Of a DNA stretch of 21,518 nt, positions 14,837 through 21,518 are shown piece after piece. The notes under the pieces are model-generated. The model searched no databases. It worked only from the letters and a program-made list of their open reading frames with translations, and had not been told where the DNA came from. A program made the translations under genes and the position numbers. The number at the start of each line of letters is the position of its first letter. Within the stretch, counting starts at the first letter, position 1. The stretch is from an uncultured Schaedlerella sp. GTDB taxonomy: Bacteria > Bacillota > Clostridia > Lachnospirales > Lachnospiraceae. The DNA is taken from contig CAKSAJ010000038.1 of the NCBI GenBank assembly GCA_934435195.1, positions 1 through 21,518 on the forward strand. Direction: 5' to 3'.

Positions 14837-15136
14837 ATGAGTAAAAAAATAAGAACAGAGGCAGTAGACTATTTGTTTGATGCAATTTTGAGCTTGCAGG
14901 ATAAAGAGGAATGCTACACATTTTTTGAAGACATTTGCACAATTAATGAGTTGTTGTCTCTTTCACAAAGATTCGAGGTTGCGAAGATGCTGAGAGAGAA
15001 AAAGACATATCTTGAGATTGCGGAAAAGACAGGTGCTTCTACAGCTACGATCAGTCGAGTGAACCGGTCATTGAATTATGGAAATGACGGATACGATATG
15101 GTGTTCAGACGACTTGAGAGTAAAAAAGAAAACTAA
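14837..15136 (+). CDS. yerC: YerC/YecD-family TrpR-related DNA-binding protein
   Basis: 99 residues from ATG 14837, which follows AAAGGAG at 14822-14828; an earlier in-frame ATG at 14813 has no ribosome site. The fold matches the YerC/YecD family of TrpR relatives: helical N-terminus (TEAVDYLFDAILSL), CTINELLSLSQRFEVAKML (34-52), and a helix-turn-helix at about 56-78 (KTYLEIAEKTGASTATISRV). The regulatory target is not known from the sequence and tryptophan control should not be assumed. In Bacillus subtilis yerC lies close to pcrB-pcrA, and here pcrA is also within 2 kb, so the neighbourhood may be partly conserved. Confidence 0.9.
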   Translation: MSKKIRTEAVDYLFDAILSLQDKEECYTFFEDICTINELLSLSQRFEVAKMLREKKTYLEIAEKTGASTATISRVNRSLNYGNDGYDMVFRRLESKKEN

Positions 15137-15150
15137 AGACACAAAAAAGA

Positions 15151-15189
15151 AACGAGAACTGTTCCGTGTGTAGCAGTTCTCGTTTTTTT
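15151..15189. terminator. Bidirectional terminator, yerC and DUF1836 gene
   Basis: An 11-bp perfect stem (15151-15161 with 15174-15184) with a 12-base loop, followed by seven T on the plus strand and preceded by an A run that provides the U tract on the minus strand. The convergent DUF1836 gene has its stop codon at 15188-15190, right at the hairpin edge. Confidence 0.88.
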
Positions 15190-15781
15190 ATTCTTGTGGA
15201 TGTACTTCATCCAGCAATTTTTCAATAATTTGCTTTTTGACGTAAACATCAAAACTGAGATCGCACAGCAAAGAAAATAGCTGTAGCTGCTCTTTGTCTT
15301 CATCAGGAACATCAGAAAAAGAATTCTCAGAACGAGCAAAGGTTGTTTTTAACTCTTCCTGCAGAGAATCAATTCGTGATTTCTGGACGGAGCAGATCTC
15401 TTCATAAATGTCTGTCATAGATATATTTTCATCAGTATGAAAATACTTTTCTGTAATAGGTTTTAATAAAGTTTCAATATCTTTAATAGAAAGAATATTT
15501 TTAAAATAGTAGATAAAGATCAATACTAAGACATGCTCTTTGGAATATTTCTTCTTATCCGGTGGAGGCAGAAGATTATTCTTTGTGTAATTGTTGATCA
15601 TTGTCTTCGTTAAAATCTTATCTTCATCATAACGCTTGGTAGAAGAAAGTCCTTCTTCCATTAAAGTAGTAACCTGATCCATGTACAGATTCATATTCGG
15701 AATCTCAGTAGAGTGGATATAATCAATGCGTGAAATACTATTTAAAATACTGTTTAAGATATCATTGGAATCTATTGTCAT
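15188..15781 (-). CDS. DUF1836 protein, MerR-like helix-turn-helix
   Basis: 197 residues. The central part (about 57-120) has the DUF1836 pattern LTKTMINNYTKNNLLPPPDKKKYS followed by a hydrophobic helix HVLVLIFIYYFK, resembling a MerR-type winged helix whose recognition segment is NNYTKNNLL. The C-terminal 75 residues look helical. The family is common in Clostridia; a DNA-binding regulatory role is inferred and no target is known. GAGGTGATAAA precedes the ATG on the minus strand and a near-consensus promoter lies just upstream. It is divergent from the AraC gene. Confidence 0.85.
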   Translation of the reverse strand: MTIDSNDILNSILNSISRIDYIHSTEIPNMNLYMDQVTTLMEEGLSSTKRYDEDKILTKTMINNYTKNNLLPPPDKKKYSKEHVLVLIFIYYFKNILSIKDIETLLKPITEKYFHTDENISMTDIYEEICSVQKSRIDSLQEELKTTFARSENSFSDVPDEDKEQLQLFSLLCDLSFDVYVKKQIIEKLLDEVHPQE

Positions 15782-15801
15782 TTTATCACCTCAATATAGC
15801 T

Positions 15802-15830
15802 ATTATATAGTATTAAAAACTAGATGGCAA
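15802..15830 (-). promoter_or_regulatory. Promoter of the DUF1836 gene
   Basis: Minus-strand TTGCCA (plus 15825-15830) and TATAAT (plus 15802-15807) with a 17-base spacer, about 20 bases before the ATG, so the leader is very short. Confidence 0.8.
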
Positions 15831-15992
15831 GTATTTTTGAAAATGAATTTCAGATGAAATTTATGAACTTTAAGCGTGAAAATGTATGTGTCATATGTTA
15901 ATATAATAATATTGTTTATCGAGAGATATGCAGCTATTTATAATGTAAGAAAGCACGAACAGAGAACTGGAATTTAAAGGGAGCAATAAAGG

Positions 15993-16817
15993 ATGATATA
16001 TGAACCATTATTCAAGTTGGAACGAACGGGAGTACAGATTCATTATTATACAGGAAAAGGGAAATATAATCCGGTACATTGGCATTCTGCAATAGAACTG
16101 ATATACGTATTAAATGGAAATGGGTCGATCATGATAGATGGAAAAGACTATCTGGTTGTTGCAGGAGATTTTGTAGTGCTGGATTCTAACCAGATGCATG
16201 AAGTTAAGGCAGCAAATGCGTCAATGATGGTGGTAATCCATTTTTCAAGAAACAGTATGAAAAACTATGTATCAGATATAGAAAAATATCGCTTTTTCTG
16301 CACTCGGGAAAAATTAAAAAAAGAACAGTTGGAGGCATACCTAAAAATATGTGAGATGTTAAAAGGATTGCCGCCGATGTATGTGATGCATCCTGTCGGA
16401 TATCGGTTGAAAAGTCAGGCTATTGCGATGGAAGTATTCTTTGAGCTGCTGAATCATTTTGCAACAAGAGAAGAACATGTACAAACTTCAGAGCGCAATA
16501 CGATATTAGAACGTCTGGGAGAAATTACAGAGTATATAGAATTACATTATAAAGAGCAGATTTCATTGGAAGAGATTGCGTCGCATTTCTATTTGAGCAG
16601 AGAATACTTTAGTCGTTTTTTCAAACAGAATATGGGGGTGAATTTTTTGAGATATGTCAATCAGGTGCGATTGATGCATATTTATCAGGATATCTGCAAT
16701 ACACAAAAAGGAATTTTGGAGATTGCAGAAGAGAATGGATTTACGAATTACAAATTATTTAACCGAATGTTTCATGAGATATACGGATGTTCTCCGAGAG
16801 ATGTGCGAAAGAAGTAG
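15993..16817 (+). CDS. AraC-family transcriptional regulator with cupin sensor
   Basis: 274 residues. The N-terminal cupin domain (about 10-85) has the HWHSAIELIYVLNGNG strand pair (29-44) and DFVVLDSNQMHEV (59-71), the usual layout for sugar- or metabolite-sensing AraC proteins. The C-terminal about 100 residues hold the two helix-turn-helix motifs: ISLEEIASHFYLSREYFSRF (190-209) and ILEIAEENGFTNYKLFNRMF (241-260), ending CSPRDVRKK. GGGAG at 15979-15983 precedes the ATG. No sugar-uptake or catabolic gene is adjacent, so the regulated pathway cannot be named. TATAAT hexamers at 15902-15907 and 15939-15944 lack good -35 partners. Confidence 0.92.
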   Translation: MIYEPLFKLERTGVQIHYYTGKGKYNPVHWHSAIELIYVLNGNGSIMIDGKDYLVVAGDFVVLDSNQMHEVKAANASMMVVIHFSRNSMKNYVSDIEKYRFFCTREKLKKEQLEAYLKICEMLKGLPPMYVMHPVGYRLKSQAIAMEVFFELLNHFATREEHVQTSERNTILERLGEITEYIELHYKEQISLEEIASHFYLSREYFSRFFKQNMGVNFLRYVNQVRLMHIYQDICNTQKGILEIAEENGFTNYKLFNRMFHEIYGCSPRDVRKK

Positions 16818-16826
16818 AAATTCTAG

Positions 16827-16855
16827 TTGACAACAAAGAACGTGCGTTCGATAAT
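16827..16855 (+). promoter_or_regulatory. Promoter of pcrA
   Basis: TTGACA at 16827-16832 and GATAAT at 16850-16855 with a 17-base spacer, ten bases after the AraC stop. It would give a leader of about 40 bases before pcrA. Confidence 0.8.
16838..16849 (+). promoter_or_regulatory. LexA (SOS) box within the pcrA promoter
   Basis: The perfect palindrome GAACGTGCGTTC fits the Gram-positive LexA/DinR pattern GAAC-N4-GTTC and is followed by G, as in the longer form of the consensus. It fills the spacer just upstream of the -10, so LexA binding would block the promoter and DNA damage would induce the helicase. The left flanking base is A rather than C. Confidence 0.75.
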
Positions 16856-16900
16856 AAAGACAAGAGTTTGGGTTAAATGAAGATAAGATGGGAGAGTTTT

Positions 16901-19147
16901 ATGAGTATATATGATACATTGAATGAGCAGCAAAGAGATGCTGTTTATCATACCGAAGGACCACTTTTAATTCTGGCAGGAGCCGGTTCTGGTAAGACCA
17001 GAGTGCTGACTCACAGAATTGCATATTTAATAGAAGAAAAAGGGGTAAATCCTTGGAACATACTGGCAATTACATTTACGAATAAAGCGGCAGGAGAGAT
17101 GCGTGAACGAGTAGACAATCTTGTTGGATTTGGTTCGGAAAGTATATGGGTTAGTACATTTCATTCCACTTGTGTAAGGATTTTAAGAAGATATATCGAT
17201 CGCATCGGTTATGATACTAATTTTACAATATATGACAGTGATGACCAGAAGACATTGATGCGTGATATATGTAAGCAATTGAATATAGATACAAAGAAAT
17301 TTAAAGAGAGAACATTTCTTGGAGCAATTTCGTCAGCAAAGGATGAGATGATAACACCGGCAGAATACGAGGTGAATTCAGTCGGAGATTTTTCAAAACA
17401 GATGATTGCAAAAGTATACTGGGAATACGAAAAACAACTTCAGGCGAATAACGCATTAGATTTTGATGACCTGCTGATGAAGACAGTACAGCTTTTCCAG
17501 AAGGATGCAGAGGTTTTGGAGTATTATCAGAATCGATTCAGATATATTATGGTGGATGAATATCAGGATACGAACACAGTGCAGTTTAAATTTGTCAGCC
17601 TTTTAGCAGCGAAGTATCAGAACTTATGTGTAGTAGGAGATGATGATCAGTCCATTTATAAATTCCGAGGAGCTAATATACAGAATATATTAAGTTTTGA
17701 AGAGAAATTCAAGGATGCAAAAGTAATAAAGCTGGAACAGAATTATCGCTCAACAGGCAATATTCTAAACGCTGCGAATGCAGTGATCCGCAATAATCAT
17801 GGGCGAAAAGATAAATCTCTTTGGACGGAAAAGGGCGATGGGGAAAAAATTCAATTGCATGAGTTTGATACAGCATACGATGAAGCTGAATTTATTGTAA
17901 ATCAGATTAAGAGTGGATGCACAAAAGGAAATCATTATAATGATTACGCAATCTTGTATAGAACAAATGCACAGTCCCGTATTTTTGAGGAAAAATTTGT
18001 GGCAAACAATATTCCATATAAAATTATCGGCGGGGTAAATTTCTATGCAAGACGCGAGATTAAGGATTTGCTTTCATATTTAAAGACAATAGATAATGCG
18101 AGAGATGATCTGGCTGTTCGAAGAATTATTAATGTCCCGAAACGTGGGATTGGTCTTACAACAGTGAATCGTGTGCAGGATTCTGCCCAGATGAGGGGAA
18201 TCGGATTTTATGAAGCACTGCAGGGTCTGGATCTGATTCCGGGAATTGGAAGAAGTGCTGCAAAACTAGATTCATTTGTTGCGCTGATTGAATATTTCAA
18301 AGGCAGACTTGGAAAAATCAGTTTGACAGATCTGTTAAAAGAGATTATTGAGATGACAGCATATGTAGAAAGTCTTGAGGCAGAGGATAAGGAAGATGCA
18401 CAGTCCAGAATTGAAAATATTGATGAATTGCTCAATAAGGTGGCAACTTATGAGGAAGTCTGTGCAGCAGAGCAAAAAGAGGTCTCATTAAGCGGATTCC
18501 TAGAGGAAGTAGCATTAGTGGCAGATATTGATAATTTAGATGAAGAACAGGATTATGTTGTTTTGATGACATTACACAGTGCGAAAGGATTGGAATTTCC
18601 GAATGTATACCTGGCAGGTATGGAAGACGGATTATTTCCAAGTTACATGTGTATTGATAATCCGGAAGATTTGGAAGAAGAAAGACGTTTGTGTTATGTA
18701 GGAATCACACGCGCAGAACAAGAACTTGTACTGAGCTGCGCAAGAATGCGTATGGTGCGAGGAGAGACACATTATAATCGAGTATCCAGATTTGTAAAAG
18801 AAATACCAGAAGATTTGCTCGAAAAAGAAGAGAAGCTGTTTTCTGTTAAAGAAGAAAAAGATTCTGCTGTTCAAACAGCATTTAAGCAGGCAAAACAAGC
18901 ATTTACACAAAAACCATTTACTACATATGCATCACCTCTTATGACGGGAGCAAAGCAATTTGCAGTGACAAAAGAAAAAGGCCTTGATTATACAATCGGA
19001 GACAGAGTGAGACATATTAAATTTGGTGTAGGAACAGTAAAAGATATTGTAGAAGGCGGACGAGATTATGAAGTGACAGTCGAATTTGATACTGCCGGAG
19101 TAAAGAAGATGTTTGCTACATTTGCAAAGTTAAAAAAGGAAGAATAA
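16901..19147 (+). CDS. pcrA: ATP-dependent DNA helicase PcrA (UvrD/Rep family)
   Basis: 748 residues, SF1A 3'-5' helicase for repair and replication-fork maintenance. ATG 16901 has GGGAG six bases upstream; ATG 16877 has none and would add eight residues. Motifs in order: Q-motif LNEQQRDAV (7-15), Walker A AGAGSGKTR (26-34), VDEYQDTN (about 218), GDDDQSIYKFRGA (about 246), NYRS (about 281), TLHSAKGLEF (about 556), and VGITRAEQE (about 600). The C-terminal 50 residues (YTIGDRVRHIKFGVGTV onward) form the Tudor-like domain that in Bacillus PcrA contacts RNA polymerase. Length and motifs are complete. Its promoter carries a LexA box. No clear terminator follows. Confidence 0.96.
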   Translation: MSIYDTLNEQQRDAVYHTEGPLLILAGAGSGKTRVLTHRIAYLIEEKGVNPWNILAITFTNKAAGEMRERVDNLVGFGSESIWVSTFHSTCVRILRRYIDRIGYDTNFTIYDSDDQKTLMRDICKQLNIDTKKFKERTFLGAISSAKDEMITPAEYEVNSVGDFSKQMIAKVYWEYEKQLQANNALDFDDLLMKTVQLFQKDAEVLEYYQNRFRYIMVDEYQDTNTVQFKFVSLLAAKYQNLCVVGDDDQSIYKFRGANIQNILSFEEKFKDAKVIKLEQNYRSTGNILNAANAVIRNNHGRKDKSLWTEKGDGEKIQLHEFDTAYDEAEFIVNQIKSGCTKGNHYNDYAILYRTNAQSRIFEEKFVANNIPYKIIGGVNFYARREIKDLLSYLKTIDNARDDLAVRRIINVPKRGIGLTTVNRVQDSAQMRGIGFYEALQGLDLIPGIGRSAAKLDSFVALIEYFKGRLGKISLTDLLKEIIEMTAYVESLEAEDKEDAQSRIENIDELLNKVATYEEVCAAEQKEVSLSGFLEEVALVADIDNLDEEQDYVVLMTLHSAKGLEFPNVYLAGMEDGLFPSYMCIDNPEDLEEERRLCYVGITRAEQELVLSCARMRMVRGETHYNRVSRFVKEIPEDLLEKEEKLFSVKEEKDSAVQTAFKQAKQAFTQKPFTTYASPLMTGAKQFAVTKEKGLDYTIGDRVRHIKFGVGTVKDIVEGGRDYEVTVEFDTAGVKKMFATFAKLKKEE

Positions 19148-19208
19148 AGTTATTCGCTTTTCTGTGAATTTTTCAATGAATTTAGTAGTAATCTGAAAAT
19201 GATAGTGT

Positions 19209-19214
19209 TATAAT
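19209..19214 (+). promoter_or_regulatory. Extended -10 element before the small membrane protein gene
   Basis: TATAAT preceded by TGT, an extended -10, with no convincing -35 at the right distance. It lies 45 bases before the ATG at 19260. Confidence 0.5.
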
Positions 19215-19259
19215 ATCAGAAAAGAACTCTACCAAGAAAAGGGAAAGGGCGTGTAAGAT

Positions 19260-19499
19260 ATGAACAGAGTAGAAGAGTTAATTGCAGAGACAAAACTGAA
19301 AGAACTTTTAAACAAAAAGGAAGAAGAAAAACCATGTAAAGCAATCCTTTGGACATTGGCAATTATCGGTGCGGTTGCAGCAGTAGCAGGTATTGCCTAT
19401 GCGGTATACAGATTCTTTACACCGGATTATCTCGAAGATTTTGACGAAGATTTCGATGATGATTTTGATGATTATTTCAGTGATGAGGATCAGATCTAA
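19260..19499 (+). CDS. Small single-pass membrane protein with acidic tail
   Basis: 79 residues, no named family recognised. A charged N-terminal helix (MNRVEELIAETKLKELLNKK) is followed by one hydrophobic segment at about 28-51 (ILWTLAIIGAVAAVAGIAYAVY) and a tail of Asp, Glu, Phe and Tyr (DYLEDFDEDFDDDFDDYFSD, 56-75). AAAGGG at 19244-19249 precedes the ATG. The arginine after the helix (Arg51) and the acidic tail leave topology uncertain. The gene is a short unit between pcrA and the methyltransferase gene, followed by its own hairpin terminator. The acidic aromatic tail resembles the C-terminus of the zinc-ribbon membrane protein at 13405-14574. Confidence 0.85.
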   Translation: MNRVEELIAETKLKELLNKKEEEKPCKAILWTLAIIGAVAAVAGIAYAVYRFFTPDYLEDFDEDFDDDFDDYFSDEDQI

Positions 19500-19567
19500 T
19501 CAGTTTGAAAGAATTTGAAGTTATCAGACATCAAATCAGAGGTAAACAGTAACGGCTAAACATAAGG

Positions 19568-19607
19568 ACAGGATGTGGTGGTAAGGTACCGCACCCTGTT
19601 TCTTTTT
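19568..19607 (+). terminator. Hairpin terminator before the rRNA methyltransferase gene
   Basis: An 11-position stem (19568-19578 with 19589-19599; one mismatch and one G-T pair) with a ten-base loop, followed by TTCTTTTTG. It ends about 15 bases before the methyltransferase ATG, so that gene may depend on partial read-through or on a promoter I could not identify. Confidence 0.7.
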
Positions 19608-19624
19608 GCTAGAAAGAGAGTGTT

Positions 19625-21271
19625 ATGAAAAAAGGACAGATATTTGAAGGAATTATAGAAAAAGTTGAATTTCCAAATAAAGGAAAGGTATACGTGCCGG
19701 AAGAAGACAGATATGTAATTGTAAAAAATGGGATTCCGGGACAGAAGGTGAAATTCATTGTCAATAAATTTAAAAGCGGTAATGCGGAAGGAAGGCTGTT
19801 GGAGGTCTTAGAAAAATCAGAAAAAGAAACAAGAACTCCGGTCTGTAGCATTTTCCCGGCATGTGGTGGATGCATGTATCAGACAATGTCTTATGAAGAT
19901 CAGATGCAGATGAAAGGGGAACAGGTCAGAGAAATTTTGGAATCGGCCATGGCACCTGGAAAAACATTTACATTTGAAGGCGTAAAGGCAAGCCCAAAAG
20001 AATTTGGTTATCGTAATAAGATGGAATTTTCATTTGGAGATGAATATAAGGACGGACCATTGTCATTGGGACTTCATAAAAAAGGAAGTACTTATGATGT
20101 ATTAACAGCATTAGACTGTAAATTGGTACATCAGGACATGAATAAGATTTTAATGTGCGTATTAGAATATTTCCAGAAGTTAGGTGCTAGCTATTATAAG
20201 AAAATGCAGCATATTGGATATTTACGTCATTTATTGCTTCGTCGTGGTGATACAACAGGAGAAATATTAATCAATCTAGTGACTACAACACAGGAGGATT
20301 ATGATCTTACACCATTAGTAGAACAATTGTTGGAATTACAGTTAGAAGGTAAAATCGTAGGAATTCTTCATATATTAAATGATTCGCTGTCAGATGTAGT
20401 GCAAAGTGATGAGACAAGAGTTCTCTATGGGCAAGACTTTTTCTATGAAAACCTGCTTGGACTGGAATTTAAAATCACACCATTTTCATTCTTCCAGCCT
20501 AACTCTCGAGGTGCAGAAGTATTATATACCATCGTGCGAGATTATATCGGAGATATCCATGACATGACAGTATTTGATTTGTTTAGTGGAACAGGTACAA
20601 TTTCTCAGGTACTTGCACCAGTTGCAAAAGAAGTAATCGGAGTGGAGATTATCGAAGAAGCAGTAGAGGCGGCAAAAGAGAATGCAGCACGGAATGGTTT
20701 GGAAAATTGTCGCTTTATTGCAGGTGATGTATTCAAGGTGCTTGATGATATAGAAGAAAAACCAGATGTAATTGTATTAGATCCACCAAGAGATGGCATT
20801 CATCCAAAAGCACTTCCGAAGATTTTGGATTATGGAGTAGATACAATTGTGTATATTTCTTGTAAGGTGACAAGCTTGGCAAGAGATCTTGCGATGTTCC
20901 AGGCAAGGGGATATGAAGTTGTGAAAGCGGTTGCTGTAGATCAATTTTGCGAAACAGTGCATGTGGAGACGGTAATTTTGTTGTCCCGAAAGGCTCCAGA
21001 TGCCGAAATTAGGGTAAGATTGGATATGTCGGAATTAGACATAACAAGTGCAGAAAGAAAGGCAACATATAAAGAGATACAGGAATATGTGCAAAATAAA
21101 TATGATCTGCATGTAACAAATTTATATATAGCACAAGTAAAACGTGAATTTGGAATTATAGAAAGAGAAAACTATAACACAGGTGAAGGCAAGGCAAAAG
21201 TGCCACAAGTAACTGCTGAAAAAAGGGAAGCTATTATAGATGCACTCAAATACTTCCAGATGATTGAATAA
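19625..21271 (+). CDS. rlmD: RlmD/RumA-type 23S rRNA uracil-C5 methyltransferase
   Basis: 548 residues; methylates a uridine of 23S rRNA at C5 using S-adenosylmethionine. Order: TRAM domain (about 1-62); iron-sulfur cysteines Cys74, Cys80, Cys83 and Cys165; SAM-binding FDLFSGTGTISQVL (317-330); DPPRDG (386-391); nucleophile Cys413 in YISCK; and HVETV (446-450) carrying the catalytic glutamate. In Gram-positives such enzymes may act on one or two sites (RlmCD type), which the sequence cannot settle. About 90 residues beyond the normal end (from about 458) form an extra domain with KATYKEIQEYV, YIAQVKREFGIIERENYN and a final ALKYFQMIE. GAGAG-type ribosome site upstream. Confidence 0.9.
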   Translation: MKKGQIFEGIIEKVEFPNKGKVYVPEEDRYVIVKNGIPGQKVKFIVNKFKSGNAEGRLLEVLEKSEKETRTPVCSIFPACGGCMYQTMSYEDQMQMKGEQVREILESAMAPGKTFTFEGVKASPKEFGYRNKMEFSFGDEYKDGPLSLGLHKKGSTYDVLTALDCKLVHQDMNKILMCVLEYFQKLGASYYKKMQHIGYLRHLLLRRGDTTGEILINLVTTTQEDYDLTPLVEQLLELQLEGKIVGILHILNDSLSDVVQSDETRVLYGQDFFYENLLGLEFKITPFSFFQPNSRGAEVLYTIVRDYIGDIHDMTVFDLFSGTGTISQVLAPVAKEVIGVEIIEEAVEAAKENAARNGLENCRFIAGDVFKVLDDIEEKPDVIVLDPPRDGIHPKALPKILDYGVDTIVYISCKVTSLARDLAMFQARGYEVVKAVAVDQFCETVHVETVILLSRKAPDAEIRVRLDMSELDITSAERKATYKEIQEYVQNKYDLHVTNLYIAQVKREFGIIERENYNTGEGKAKVPQVTAEKREAIIDALKYFQMIE

Positions 21272-21285
21272 AAAAGGCTATACAG

Positions 21286-21316
21286 AAAAGAACTCCTTCG
21301 GGGGTTCTTTTTAATT
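21286..21316 (+). terminator. Terminator after the rRNA methyltransferase gene
   Basis: An 11-bp stem (one G-T pair) closed by a stable C-TTCG-G tetraloop (21297-21300) and followed by TTTTTAATTTTT. The remaining 200 bases to the window end are AT-rich; the longest frames there lack a start with a ribosome site, so no gene is called. Confidence 0.9.
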
Positions 21317-21518
21317 TTTGGAAGAAAGTTGGCTTTTTATAAATCCCTATACTTAATATCTCTTAATAGAATTATCTCATACAGATAGATGTACTCTTAT
21401 ACTTCTTAATCTGAAACGAATAAAGCAGTTGTACAACGAATTATATAAAGAGAAGAATATAACAAAGTTCAGAAATACAAAAATCTCTATTGAAAGAAAA
21501 GTTGCAGCATGATACTAT

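Noticed and set aside
19568..19607. GGTGGTAAGGTACCGC resembles the conserved T-box sequence GGGTGGNACCGCG
   Set aside because: The upstream region is too short for a T-box leader with a specifier loop, the conserved core is interrupted by AAGG, and the downstream gene is an rRNA methyltransferase. A plain terminator explains the hairpin.
21314..21518. Possible start of another gene, or a degenerate ORF, at the window end
   Set aside because: Frames there are open for only about 50-60 codons without a start and ribosome site, and no known motif is visible; the final ATG at 21510 is cut by the window edge.

Overview
This window looks like a chromosome segment of a low-GC anaerobic Firmicute, most likely a Lachnospiraceae-type gut Clostridium. 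The evidence is AT-rich DNA with strong AGGAGG-type ribosome sites, a FabK/FabT-type fatty-acid cluster, a GlgC/GlgD pair, a YerC-type TrpR relative, a DUF1836 regulator, and an AccD-AccA fusion. Genus cannot be fixed from the sequence alone. No rRNA, tRNA, CRISPR array, insertion sequence or phage gene was found.

Layout. 1-743: a short ORF coupled to a GNAT acetyltransferase, read as a probable toxin-antitoxin pair. 862-895: a strong terminator isolates it. 965-10331: a type II fatty-acid synthesis operon, fabH-acpP-fabK-fabD-fabG-fabF-accB-fabZ-accC-accDA. It starts from a near-consensus promoter whose -10/start region is overlapped by a FabT-type palindrome. 10463-10915: a FabT-like MarR regulator. 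10954-13210 (minus): glgC-glgD. 13405-14574 (minus): a zinc-ribbon membrane protein with a tandem-repeat basic linker. 14837-15136: a YerC-type TrpR relative. 15188-15781 (minus): a DUF1836 regulator. 15993-16817: an AraC regulator. 16901-19147: pcrA, under a promoter containing a LexA-type SOS box. 19260-19499: a small membrane protein with an acidic tail. 19625-21271: an RlmD/RumA-type rRNA methyltransferase with an extra C-terminal domain. 21314-21518: no gene I can support.

How the genes work together. AccB, AccC and AccDA make malonyl-CoA; FabD loads it on AcpP; FabH starts chains; FabF, FabG, FabZ and FabK run elongation. From fabH onward the gene order is that known from Streptococcus pneumoniae, but FabT sits at the 3' end instead of the 5' end, AccD and AccA are one polypeptide, and no FabM-type isomerase is present. 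GlgC with the apparently inactive GlgD would make ADP-glucose for glycogen.

I see no wholly unprecedented system. The most distinctive items are the FabT operator/promoter with its relocated regulator, the 36/72-bp repeat array encoding a basic linker between a zinc ribbon and membrane helices, the LexA box inside the pcrA promoter, the GNAT pair with an unusual short partner, and the methyltransferase C-terminal extension.
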